Assembly: GCA_030268105.1 (NCBI GenBank)
Contig: BSDZ01000017.1
Location: 620,001-684,000, forward strand
Direction: 5' to 3'
DNA from: Volvox africanus
Lineage: Eukaryota; Chlorophyta; Chlorophyceae; Chlamydomonadales; Volvocaceae
Length of the DNA: 64,000 bases
Shown: positions 6,552 to 17,990 of the stretch, in pieces
Position numbering within the stretch: the first letter of the stretch is position 1
Layout: each line of letters opens with the position of its first letter
Position numbers and translations under genes: made by a program
The notes under the pieces: model-generated
What the model was told of the DNA's origin: nothing
Databases searched by the model: none
The model's input: only the letters and a program-made list of their open reading frames with translations

Positions 6552-8995
6552 TCTTGCTTGTGGGTGTCATGATCTACGATCCGTTGGTTTGTGCCGTATG
6601 TTCTTCAGCCTCTGCACGGGCATCGCCAGCCTCCTGCCAATCCGTCCAACTTGACATGGTTTGTGCCTACACACACCGATCCTCTGGGAATCAGCATGCT
6701 GTACATCCTTCGGAGTCTTCTTTGGCCTAACTCCACCCATACCTCCTCTGATCCGCTCTACTGGCTTCTCGGTACGTGACTAGATGCATGTGCATGTTGC
6801 ATGTGCATGATGACGGACGTGACGACAAGCCGCCGACATTTGCGATGTGGGAAAATACAGGTTGGCCGAGACTTTAGGGCTTAATAGCTACGCTGCTTGG
6901 TCGTATAGTTTCGCGTGCATGCCGCACATCCATTGCAGTCTTCTTCGGCATAGTTCCACGCACATCACGTATCCACTCTACTGGCTTCTCAGATTCGTGA
7001 CCAGATGCATGCACCACACGGTTTCGCCTTGACATGGTGCATTCGCCGCACTTCACGGAAATGGATGCCTTTCTCGACTTCATGTCAATCCCCTTCACTA
7101 ATCCATTCTCAACAAACCTTTCCAAGCCCTCCATTGCAAAATTGCGAGAACGTGAAGAGACAAGATACAAGAAACAGAACGTGGATGGGTCGCATGTTGT
7201 GACGCGACATGGCATGTGGATAAACCGGCCGAATGGATTGGCGAAAGTTGAGAAGCAATGTGATGTAGGAACGAACCGTGTAGAGCTGGACGTTTTGGAA
7301 AATAGCGACCGTTTTGGGGATAAGTAGTAGGCCACAGCCGAAACCGATCTCGCCTGCCGGTAGGAATGAACCAGAGCAAGATTGGATGCTACAACTGCTG
7401 CTGCTTACTGTGATGATGGCGAGCACAACGGAATCCAGCACGGCAATGATAAGCACGTACAGCATTTATACGATGAAGATGGAGGACAACCACGACGAGA
7501 GCAGGGTTGACGCCGTGGACAAGCATGCTGAAAACCGATAAAACTAAACTGCAAAAAATATAAATGTGTAATTATGTAAAATGCTGTAATTGTGTAAGCA
7601 ATTTAGTTTTAGTTTTTCACCTTCTTCTGGTGTTTGAACAACTTGCATCTAGTTTGTGTATTTCAGTTGCTTATTTTAAATGTGGGGACTTTCTCGTGGT
7701 AAAATGAACTTTAACTTGCCCATATAGTTACTGTACAACTGAATATTTCAATGTCCGTCAAAACCATAAATCATAATTGTGCCGGCTGTAAAATGCTAAA
7801 CTGCTTGTATAGTCGCGTTTTTCACCGTTTTGAAATAGTTTTATACTAGCCAGTATATTGTGCGTGCATATATTTGTATAAATTGCATGTCAGTTCTTTA
7901 TACTCAAAGTGAGGACTTTACTTTTGTATCAACGAAATAAAACTGCCCTCATTTGTACTGTACAGTTGAATATTTTCATAACAAAAATCAAAATGGCTTC
8001 GAAAAGTAAGACTGCTTATGTAACAGGAAAAGCAAATCGTCAGAACCATTCATCATGGTGCCGGCTGTGAAATGTAAAATGTGCTTTTGATATGGCTGTA
8101 CCAATATAGCTTTTCATCGTTTTTAATTTCATTTTGAACTGCTTGCAACTTTTTGTGGTGTTTTACTGGAAATTTTCTCAGTATGATGGGCACTTTCTTG
8201 TGTTGAAACGAAATTTTACTGGCCCTTACTTGCTCTTTTGAACAGGGTAACAGATACGACGCGGATGAATTGAAAAAATGTTACAATAAAGGAAGGCACT
8301 AGCAGTGTATAGTTGCTTGAATGGAATAACAAACAATTAAGGAAACAAAGTATATGTAAAACCATAAGAAGGGAACATCCTAGATTACCCAACAACTTGT
8401 ACCAATGCCCATCACTATATCCAGTTCATTAAGTATTTCCTGTATCTCTCGAACCATATGCGGCTACTTCCCGTACTACTTCCCGTAGCTCCCATGCGGC
8501 TACTTCCCGTACTAGTACCTCCAGTACCTTTCATACACGGTTGTCTCTGGTGCTATCGGTTCACAGGTATCGGTATCGGTATCGGTATCGGTTCACAGGT
8601 ATCTCTGCCCTTACTATTCCTGTGTCAACATGCGCTCAGCATGGAGTGATACTCATGTTCAATAGCAGGAGGCAGATTGTGCTTCATGTGCCACTCTCCC
8701 GTACCCAATATTCTGTAGCATGGTGTTTCATCCCGTCCATCTCCTCCACCCCCTCGGGATGAACACCATCATCCTCCACAAATTGACGTCACCTGACTGT
8801 GACACATGTCCTGGTGCCCTGCGGCATTGTAGTCGTGATATCCATCTTCACTCCTCGAAGTTCCTTTTTGCCGTCATAGTTTCCGTCGTGCTCGCCATCA
8901 TCATCAACATCATCATCAGCACCAGTATCACCCAATCTCGCTCGGGTCTTCTCCCTGACGGATCCGCTCTGTTGCTTGACCCAGCTCGTCCATCT
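6552..8995 (+). repeat. Array unit 3 (type A, 2444 bp)
   Basis: Gag stub at 6847-6921 (AETLG), zinc-finger relic at about 6923-7151 on the minus strand. Unit-specific bases include CTTCTTTGGCC near 6718, CCGCCGACATTTGCGATG near 6831, GTTACTGTACAAC near 7727, GAACAGGG near 8240 and TTTCATCCCG near 8726. All four hexamers are GGTATC. It is the first half of the second 6551-bp higher-order repeat and has more private changes than most units. Confidence 0.93.
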
Positions 8996-9205
8996 TCTTG
9001 CTTGTGGGTGTCATGATCTACGATCCGTTGGTTTGTGCCGTATGTTCTTCAGCCTCTGCACGGGCATCGCCAGCCTCCTGCGAATCCGTCCAACTTGACA
9101 TGGTTTGTGCCTACACACACCGATCCTCTGGGAATCAGCATGCTGTACATCCTTCGGAGTCTTCTTCGGCCTAACTCCACCCATACCTCCTCTGATCCGC
9201 TCTAC

Positions 9206-9966
9206 CAATCCATCTTCGTGACCGGATGCATGCTCCTCACGGCTTTGCCTTGATATTGTGCAATTGCTGCACTCAGCAGACGAGGATCCAATCTTCCTAC
9301 TTCGACCTTTCCATATCTCCTGTTCCATTCCTCCTTCGTTTGTTGTGTGTGGCCTTTTTGAGCCACACCCATAAACCCTCTTCTCATGTCATCTTGCGAG
9401 ACAATTTCGCATCCCTGCTTGCACATGCCGTCCTCTCGGTGCTCTGATGGCTTGCATGGTTCATGCCTGTTTCTTGGCACCACATTTGTTCTGTTTGTGT
9501 GTGTGATTGCAGTACTCGGGTCTTGGGGTCAATGCCCGATACCAACCCCTGCCGAACTGCCTTCTGTGATTCGCCTTGCCTATCATGTTCAACATTTTGA
9601 TGCCATAATGATTTTGTTTGCTTCATCCACTGGCCTGGCGTGAGCCATGCCGACAAATCCGCATTCTTGCTTGATGGCGGATACCACTTCGCATTCCAAC
9701 TTGTACAAACTGCCCTTCCGGCACCCCGACAGCACCACTCTATCGCATATGTACACGTACACAGATTGGTCCTCAAACCTAATTTTTCCTCCTTTTTCGC
9801 TCAATGATGCAACAGATATCACCTTTACATAGCTGCTAGATGCCACGTTAACATTGTTGATCGTGACTGTGGCGTTTGGACAGCAAGACGGTGCCAATTT
9901 TAACGTGCCATTGGCCGTGGGTCGCATGATTCCTCCGTTCATGCTCATAATGTCAAACTTATCTCT
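9206..9966 (-). pseudogene. Decayed copia pol relic, second copy
   Basis: Counterpart of 2655-3415 at a 6551-bp offset, with the same frameshifts and the same order of protease-flank, pre-integrase and zinc-finger remnants. Differences are single bases only (for example CAATTGCAC against CAATTGCAC with T for G at 9256 upstream). The decay therefore predates the duplication of the 6551-bp repeat. Confidence 0.72.
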
Positions 9967-9968
9967 CT

Positions 9969-10255
9969 TGTTGCGATTATGCGGGATTTCACGTCATCGT
10001 AATACAGTTTGGCAACGGTTGTGTAATAGCTCTTACTTAGGTGCGAGTAACTGCGATGTAAGTTAGATATCGCGACGAGTGCCGTACAGTTATTATCGCG
10101 AGTATATTGTTTATGCGCACTCTGCTCTAGTTAGTCTTGCGCGTTACTAACGTTGATACTATAATTATTTATGCCAAATATACACGGTTCCTGCGTCAAT
10201 ACATAATCCTGTAATCTATCCACGTTTCGCATCGGTTGCTCCTATCTTCGCAAGA
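9969..10255 (+). repeat. LTR of the second copia family, copy in unit 4
   Basis: Same ends as the unit 2 copy (TGTTGCG...CGCAAGA), including the imperfect terminal base, so that change predates the duplication. One visible difference is GTTGATACT for GTTGACACT near 10153. Confidence 0.7.
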
Positions 10256-10269
10256 GGTTATGAGCCCCG
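10256..10269 (+). other. Primer-binding site, initiator tRNA-Met anticodon arm (unit 4)
   Basis: GGTTATGAGCCCCG directly after the LTR, unchanged from unit 2. Confidence 0.8.
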
Positions 10270-10537
10270 GCTCTTCTGAGCCGTAATTATCTCGTCAAGG
10301 CATAGGCATCAACCTTTTGGCCAAGCGCTTTCAATTGGTGGTGGCAAATACAAGTCTAGCAACTTTGACTCTACAACTGAAGTCGCCAAAAGTTCTGAGT
10401 GCCGGAATCAGCGACTGCTCATGGTGCGAGAATTGAGGAATCACTCGTGACGCGAATACTGGTCCACAAAATACGGAGCACAGCGACCACCGCCTCTGGT
10501 CAACAACGACCATATCGCCTGCCTACATCGGGCAACA
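10270..10537 (+). other. Leader of the partial copia element in unit 4
   Basis: Untranslated stretch between primer-binding site and gag start with no gene or signal seen. It differs from unit 2 by single bases such as GCTCATGG for GCTCGTGG near 10418. Confidence 0.5.
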
Positions 10538-11023
10538 ATGGGAAATGATAGGTTATCAGACCCATTAGGTCTGAGAAATTATGCTACATGGTTGTTCAGA
10601 TTCCAATCTATGATGCAAGAGAACAACCTGGATAGATGGCTGAGAGACGAACCAATGACCGACGAGGACATCGCCGCGCCAAACAAGGTCAGAAACATCC
10701 TTGTCAAAAATGTCCAAGATCATCACTTGGCAATTATCAGAGCAGCGCCCAACGCCAAGGGAGCATGGGAGAGGCTCGCGGCTGTTTTTGCGGCAAGCAG
10801 CGACGCAAGAAAATTTCAGCTTGTTGCTGAACTGTCAGCCCTTAAAATGGCACAAAATGAAGCCCTAATCTTATATCTGGCTCGCGTCCGCAATCTATAT
10901 ACGGACTTGGTGGAAGTGGGTTTACCTACACCTACCACCAGAAACTTCCTACCACTTGGCGGCTGCTCAGCACCTATCACCTTGCACAACTGCCTGTCAC
11001 AACTGCCGCCCTGCAACTGCTAG
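10538..11023 (+). pseudogene. Truncated copia gag, second copy
   Basis: Same truncation as in unit 2: gag homology to about 10920, then read-through into antisense LTR. It has its own amino-acid changes near the start (MGNDRLSDPLGLRNYATWLF in place of MGKDRLSDPLGLSNYATWSF), all in the first 25 codons. This suggests no selection on the frame after duplication. Confidence 0.85.
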
Positions 11024-11063
11024 ATAGGTAACTGTGACGGTTTGCACCGTCCACAACTTAACA
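10921..11063 (-). repeat. Partial 3' LTR, second copy
   Basis: Minus-strand LTR start TGTTAAGTTGTGG after AGGGGGCG, cut at the gag junction as in unit 2. Confidence 0.65.
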
Positions 11064-12426
11064 CGCCCCCTCGGTGCAAACCTCCACTAGGCTACGCCCA
11101 TAGTGTTTGAGTGGTGCCGTGCCTCTATGGGCGTAGCCTAGTGGAGGTTTGCACCAGGCTACGCCCATAGAGGCACGGCACCACTCAAACTTAGCTTCAC
11201 CTAAAGCCTTTGTCATCACATCAGCCACCACCTTCTCCGTGGGACAGTACCTTAGCTCAACCTCCCCACTAGTAACCCGCTCTCTGACGAAATGATGCAC
11301 CGCATCAATGTGTTTTGACCGTTGGGACGTCATAGGGGTGTTGCTGATATTCATCGCCCCCTGGGAATCAACCTTGATAATCATTGGAGAAGTACCACCG
11401 AGCTTCAGATCATCAGCCAGTTTTGACAGCCAAAGAGCTTCTCGCACCGCACTTGAAAGAGCTTGATACTCTGCCTCCACTGACGATACTGCCACGGTAC
11501 GCTGCAGCTGACTGCTCCAACTTATCGCAGTACCGTTCACTCGGAAAACATAACCAGTAGTTGATTTGCGGGTAGCTGTGTCTCCTGCCCAATCTGAGTC
11601 ACTGTAGCCATCCAGCTGTAGCCCTTGTCCTCCAGGAAACCGAAGACCCATCTCTTGAATACCCGCCAGGTACCTCAGCACCCCCTTTGCCGCACTCATT
11701 GCAGCGCGGGTAGGCTTAGACATGGACCGGGAAAGCACACTCAGGGCATAAGCCAGGTCGGGGCGCGTGCTTACTGCAAGGTAGTTGAGTTCTCCCACGA
11801 GAGCTCGGTAAGGTGTTGGGTCCTCCAGCAGTTCGCTTTCATCAGTCACTGGAGTAGCCCTTGTACCCATTGCCAGAGGAGTAGCCCGATCTTTGGCGTC
11901 CAGCATGTTGTGCCGTTCCAAGAGCTGCTCAATATACCGAGACTGACTCAATAAAATATCACCATTTTTCTCATGATGAATATCCATGCCCAGAAATACC
12001 CGGGCCTCCCCAAGGTCTCGAATCTTGAAGCACTGGCCAATTGCTTTTTTCACTTCCCGCACCAGTTCTAAGTCGTCTGACGCCACACATGTATCATCCA
12101 CATGAATCAGTGCAATCACTACTCCCCTCTCATCAACCTTCAGAAACATAGCCGGATCTGACTTAGATGGGAGCAGCCCAATCTCTGCAAACTTCTCACA
12201 CAGCTTGTCATACCAGCACCGTGGTGCCTGCTTCAGGCCATATATGGACTTATGCAGGTGACACGCTAGATTTGGGGTCTCCGACTCATACCCCGGTGGC
12301 TGCTCCATCCAAAGATCCTCCTTCAATTCCCCATTCAAAAACGCAGTTGTCACATCTAGTTGGTGGATGGGCATCTTCCTAGCCGCCGCAACCGCTAGGA
12401 GGGCTCAAAAAGATGAGCCACGGGAT
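11058..12426 (-). pseudogene. Copia RT/RNase H fragment, second copy, with an early stop
   Basis: Counterpart of the unit 2 fragment. The codon for Arg in SSFRALLAV has become TGA (+ strand TCA at 12405-12407, from G5856 to A12407), so the longest frame starts at MPIHQLDV (12374). The change is C to T in a CpG on the coding strand, as expected from cytosine deamination. Other changes are minor (LIHVDD for LVHVDD, ATPVTDE for AIPVTDE). The palm and RNase H motifs remain readable. Confidence 0.88.
11073..11190. repeat. Double fold-back palindrome, second copy
   Basis: Same interleaved 30-bp and 35-bp inverted repeats as at 4522-4639, without visible change. The fold-back therefore arose before the 6551-bp repeat was duplicated and has been stable since. 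Confidence 0.88.
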
Positions 12427-13102
12427 GATGGAACAACAAACAATTAAGGAAACAAAGTATATGTAAAACCATAAGAAGGGAACATCCTAGATTACCCAAC
12501 AACTTGTACCAATGCCCATCACTATATCCCGTTCATTAAGTATTTCCTGTATCTCTCGAACCATATGCGGCTACTTCCCGTACTACTTCCCGTAGCTCCC
12601 ATGCGGCTACTTCCCGTACTAGTACCTCCAGTACCTTTCATACACGGTTGCCTCTGGTGCTATCGGTTCACAGGTATCAGTATCAGTATCGGTATCGGTT
12701 CACAGGTATCTCTGCCCTTACTATTCCTGTGTCAACATGCGCTCAGCATGGAGTGATACTCATGTTCAATAGCAGGAGGCAGATTGTGCTTCATGTGCCA
12801 CTCTCCCGTACCCAATATTCTGTAGCATGGTGTTTCGTCCCGTCCATCTCCTCCACCCCCTCGGGATGAACACCATCATCCTCCACAAATTGACGTCACC
12901 TGACTGTGACACATGTCCTGGTGCCCTGCGGCATTGTAGTCGTGATATCCATCTTCACTCCTCGAAGTTCCTTTTTGCCGTCATAGTTTCCGTCGTGCTC
13001 GCCATCATCATCAACATCATCATCAGCACCAGTATCACCCAATCTCGCTCGGGTCTTCTCCCTGACGGATCCGCTCTGTTGCTTGACCCAGCTCGTCCAT
13101 CT
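12427..13102 (+). repeat. Type A tail of unit 4
   Basis: Returns to type A sequence at AACAAACAATTAAGG. The hexamers are GGTATC, AGTATC, AGTATC, GGTATC, identical to unit 5 that follows. Confidence 0.85.
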
Positions 13103-15546
13103 TCTTGCTTGTGGGTGTCATGATCTACGATCCGTTGGTTTGTGCCGTATGTTCTTCAGCCTCTGCACGGGCATCGCCAGCCTCCTGCCAATCCGTCCAA
13201 CTTGACATGGTTTGTGCCTACACACACCAATCCTCTGGGAATCAGCATGCTGTACATCCTTCGGAGTCTTCTTCGGCCTAACTCCACCCATACCTCCTCT
13301 GATCCGCTCTACTGGCTTCTCGGTACGTGACTAGATGCATGTGCATGTTGCATGTGCATGATGACGGACGTGACGACAAGCCGCCAACATTTGCAATGTG
13401 GGAAAATACAGGTTGGCCGAGCCTTTAGGGCTTAATAGCTACGCTGCTTGGTCGTATAGTTTCGCGTGCATGCCGCACATCCTTCGCGGTCTTCTTCGGC
13501 ATAGTTCCACGCACATCACGTATCCACTCTACTGGCTTCTCAGATTCGTGACCAGATGCATGCACCACACGGTTTCGCCTTGACATGGTGCATTCGCCGC
13601 ACTTCACGGAAATGGATGCCTTTCTCGACTTCATGTCAATCCCCTTCACTAATCCATTCTCAACAAACCTTTCCAAGCCCTCCATTGCAAAATTGCGAGA
13701 ACGTGAAGAGACAAGATACAAGAAACAGAACGTGGATGGGTCGCATGTTGTGACGCGACATGGCATGTGGATAAACCGGCCGAATGGATTGGCGAAAGTT
13801 GAGAAGCAATGTGATGTAGGAACGAACCGTGTAGAGCTGGACGTTTTGGAAAATAGCGACCGTTTTGGGGATAAGTAGTAGGCCACAGCCGAAACCGATC
13901 TCGCCTGCCGGTAGGAATGAACCAGAGCAAGATTGGATGCTACAACTGCTGCTGCTTACTGTGATGATGGCGAGCACAACGGAATCCAGCACGGCAATGA
14001 TAAGCACGTACAGCATTTATACGATGAAGATGGAGGACAACCACGACGAGAGCAGGGTTGACGCCGTGGACAAGCATGCTGAAAACCGATAAAACTAAAC
14101 TGCAAAAAATATAAATGTGTAATTATGTAAAATGCTGTAATTGTGTAAGCAATTTAGTTTTAGTTTTTCACCTTCTTCTGGTGTTTGAACAACTTGCATC
14201 TAGTTTGTGTATTTCAGTTGCTTATTTTAAATGTGGGGACTTTCTCGTGGTAAAATGAACTTTAACTTGCCCATATAGTTCCCGTACAACTGAATATTTC
14301 AATTTCCGTCAAAACCATAAATCATAATTGTGCCGGCTGTAAAATGCTAAACTGCTTGTATAGTCGCGTTTTTCACCGTTTTGAAATAGTTTTATACTAG
14401 CCAGTATATTGTGCGTGCATATATTTGTATAAATTGCATGTCAGTTCTTTATACTCAAAGTGAGGACTTTACTTTTGTATCAACGAAATAAAACTGCCCT
14501 CATTTGTACTGTACAGTTGAATATTTTCATAACAAAAATCAAAATGGCTTCGAAAAGTAAGACTGCTTATGTAACAGGAAAAGTAAATCGTCAGAACCAT
14601 TCATCATGGTGCCGGCTGTGAAATGTAAAATGTGCTTTTGATATGGCTGTACCAATATAGCTTTTCATCGTTTTTAATTTCATTTTGAACTGCTTGCAAC
14701 TTTTTGTGGTGTTTTACTGGAAATTTTCTCAGTATGATGGGCACTTTCTTGTGTTGAAACGAAATTTTACTGGCCCTTACTTGCTCTTTTGAATAGGGTA
14801 ACAGATACGACGCGGATGAATTGAAAAAATGTTACAACAAAGGAAGGCACTAGCAGTGTATAGTTGCTTGAATGGAATAACAAACAATTAAGGAAACAAA
14901 GTATATGTAAAACCATAAGAAGGGAACATCCTAGATTACCCAACAACTTGTACCAATGCCCATCACTATATCCCGTTCATTAAGTATTTCCTGTATCTCT
15001 CGAACCATATGCGGCTACTTCCCGTACTACTTCCCGTAGCTCCCATGCGGCTACTTCCCGTACTAGTACCTCCAGTACCTTTCATACACGGTTGCCTCTG
15101 GTGCTATCGGTTCACAGGTATCAGTATCAGTATCGGTATCGGTTCACAGGTATCTCTGCCCTTACTATTCCTGTGTCAACATGCGCTCAGCATGGAGTGA
15201 TACTCATGTTCAATAGCAGGAGGCAGATTGTGCTTCATGTGCCACTCTCCCGTACCCAATATTCTGTAGCATGGTGTTTCGTCCCGTCCATCTCCTCCAC
15301 CCCCTCGGGATGAACACCATCATCCTCCACAAATTGACGTCACCTGACTGTGACACATGTCCTGGTGCCCTGCGGCATTGTAGTCGTGATATCCATCTTC
15401 ACTCCTCGAAGTTCCTTTTTGCCGTCATAGTTTCCGTCGTGCTCGCCATCATCATCAACATCATCATCAGCACCAGTATCACCCAATCTCGCTCGGGTCT
15501 TCTCCCTGACGGATCCGCTCTGTTGCTTGACCCAGCTCGTCCATCT
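13103..15546 (+). repeat. Array unit 5 (type A)
   Basis: Gag stub at 13398-13472 now reads AEPLG, and the relic after it begins CATCCTTCGCGG, as in all later units. It shares CACCAATCC with unit 1 and GGAAAAGTAAATCG (near 14577) only with unit 6. Zinc-finger relic at about 13474-13702, minus strand. Confidence 0.93.
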
Positions 15547-17990
15547 TCTTGCTTGTGGGTGTCATGATCTACGATCCGTTGGTTTGTGCCGTATGTTCTT
15601 CAGCCTCTGCACGGGCATCGCCAGCCTCCTGCCAATCCGTCCAACTTGACATGGTTTGTGCCTACACACACCGATCCTCTGGGAATCAGCATGCTGTACA
15701 TCCTTCGGAGTCTTCTTCGGCCTAACTCCACCCATACCTCCTCTGATCCGCTCTACTGGCTTCTCGGTACGTGACTAGATGCATGTGCATGTTGCATGTG
15801 CATGATGACGGACGTGACGACAAGCCGCCAACATTTGCAATGTGGGAAAATACAGGTTGGCCGAGCCTTTAGGGCTTAATAGCTACGCTGCTTGGTCGTA
15901 TAGTTTCGCGTGCATGCCGCACATCCTTCGCGGTCTTCTTCGGCATAGTTCCACGCACATCACGTATCCACTCTACTGGCTTCTCAGATTCGTGACCAGA
16001 TGCATGCACCACACGGTTTCGCCTTGACATGGTGCATTCGCCGCACTTCACGGAAATGGATGCCTTTCTCGACTTCATGTCAATCCCCTTCACTAATCCA
16101 TTCTCAACAAACCTTTCCAAGCCCTCCATTGCAAAATTGCGAGAACGTGAAGAGACAAGATACAAGAAACAGAACGTGGATGGGTCGCATGTTGTGACGC
16201 GACATGGCATGTGGATAAACCGGCCGAATGGATTGGCGAAAGTTGAGAAGCAATGTGATGTAGGAACGAACCGTGTAGAGCTGGACGTTTTGGAAAATAG
16301 CGACCGTTTTGGGGATAAGTAGTAGGCCACAGCCGAAACCGATCTCGCCTGCCGGTAGGAATGAACCAGAGCAAGATTGGATGCTACAACTGCTGCTGCT
16401 TACTGTGATGATGGCGAGCACAACGGAATCCAGCACGGCAATGATAAGCACGTACAGCATTTATACGATGAAGATGGAGGACAACCACGACGAGAGCAGG
16501 GTTGACGCCGTGGACAAGCATGCTGAAAACCGATAAAACTAAACTGCAAAAAATATAAATGTGTAATTATGTAAAATGCTGTAATTGTGTAAGCAATTTA
16601 GTTTTAGTTTTTCACCTTCTTCTGGTGTTTGAACAACTTGCATCTAGTTTGTGTATTTCAGTTGCTTATTTTAAATGTGGGGACTTTCTCGTGGTAAAAT
16701 GAACTTTAACTTGCCCATATAGTTCCCGTACAACTGAATATTTCAATTTCCGTCAAAACCATAAATCATAATTGTGCCGGCTGTAAAATGCTAAACTGCT
16801 TGTATAGTCGCGTTTTTCACCGTTTTGAAATAGTTTTATACTAGCCAGTATATTGTGCGTGCATATATTTGTATAAATTGCATGTCAGTTCTTTATACTC
16901 AAAGTGAGGACTTTACTTTTGTATCAACGAAATAAAACTGCCCTCATTTGTACTGTACAGTTGAATATTTTCATAACAAAAATCAAAATGGCTTCGAAAA
17001 GTAAGACTGCTTATGTAACAGGAAAAGTAAATCGTCAGAACCATTCATCATGGTGCCGGCTGTGAAATGTAAAATGTGCTTTTGATATGGCTGTACCAAT
17101 ATAGCTTTTCATCGTTTTTAATTTCATTTTGAACTGCTTGCAACTTTTTGTGGTGTTTTACTGGAAATTTTCTCAGTATGATGGGCACTTTCTTGTGTTG
17201 AAACGAAATTTTACTGGCCCTTACTTGCTCTTTTGAATAGGGTAACAGATACGACGCGGATGAATTGAAAAAATGTTACAACAAAGGAAGGCACTAGCAG
17301 TGTATAGTTGCTTGAATGGAATAACAAACAATTAAGGAAACAAAGTATATGTAAAACCATAAGAAGGGAACATCCTAGATTACCCAACAACTTGTACCAA
17401 TGCCCATCACTATATCCAGTTCATTAAGTATTTCCTGTATCTCTCGAACCATATGCGGCTACTTCCCGTACTACTTCCCGTAGCTCCCATGCGGCTACTT
17501 CCCGTACTAGTACCTCCAGTACCTTTCATACACGGTTGCCTCTGGTGCTATCGGTTCACAGGTATCAGTATCAGTATCGGTATCGGTTCACAGGTATCTC
17601 TGCCCTTACTATTCCTGTGTCAACATGCGCTCAGCATGGAGTGATACTCATGTTCAATAGCAGGAGGCAGATTGTGCTTCATGTGCCACTCTCCCGTACC
17701 CAATATTCTGTAGCATGGTGTTTCGTCCCGTCCATCTCCTCCACCCCCTCGGGATGAACACCATCATCCTCCACAAATTGACGTCACCTGACTGTGACAC
17801 ATGTCCTGGTGCCCTGCGGCATTGTAGTCGTGATATCCATCTTCACTCCTCGAAGTTCCTTTTTGCCGTCATAGTTTCCGTCGTGCTCGCCATCATCATC
17901 AACATCATCATCAGCACCAGTATCACCCAATCTCGCTCGGGTCTTCTCCCTGACGGATCCGCTCTGTTGCTTGACCCAGCTCGTCCATCT
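15547..17990 (+). repeat. Array unit 6 (type A)
   Basis: Gag stub at 15842-15916, zinc-finger relic about 15918-16146. Shares GGAAAAGTAAATCG (near 17021) with unit 5 and TATATCCAGTTC (near 17411) with units 3 and 7. Confidence 0.93.

Larger units (their letters stand above)
8996..13102 (+). repeat. Array unit 4 (type B, 4107 bp)
   Basis: This is the second B variant, 6551 bp from unit 2 in every landmark. The two copies differ at scattered single bases, such as GGGAAATGATAGG for GGGAAAGGATAGG in the gag start and CAACTCCTG-type changes near 9543. The hexamer tract is that of units 1 and 5, not that of unit 2. The tail was therefore homogenised separately from the B-specific core. Confidence 0.93.
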
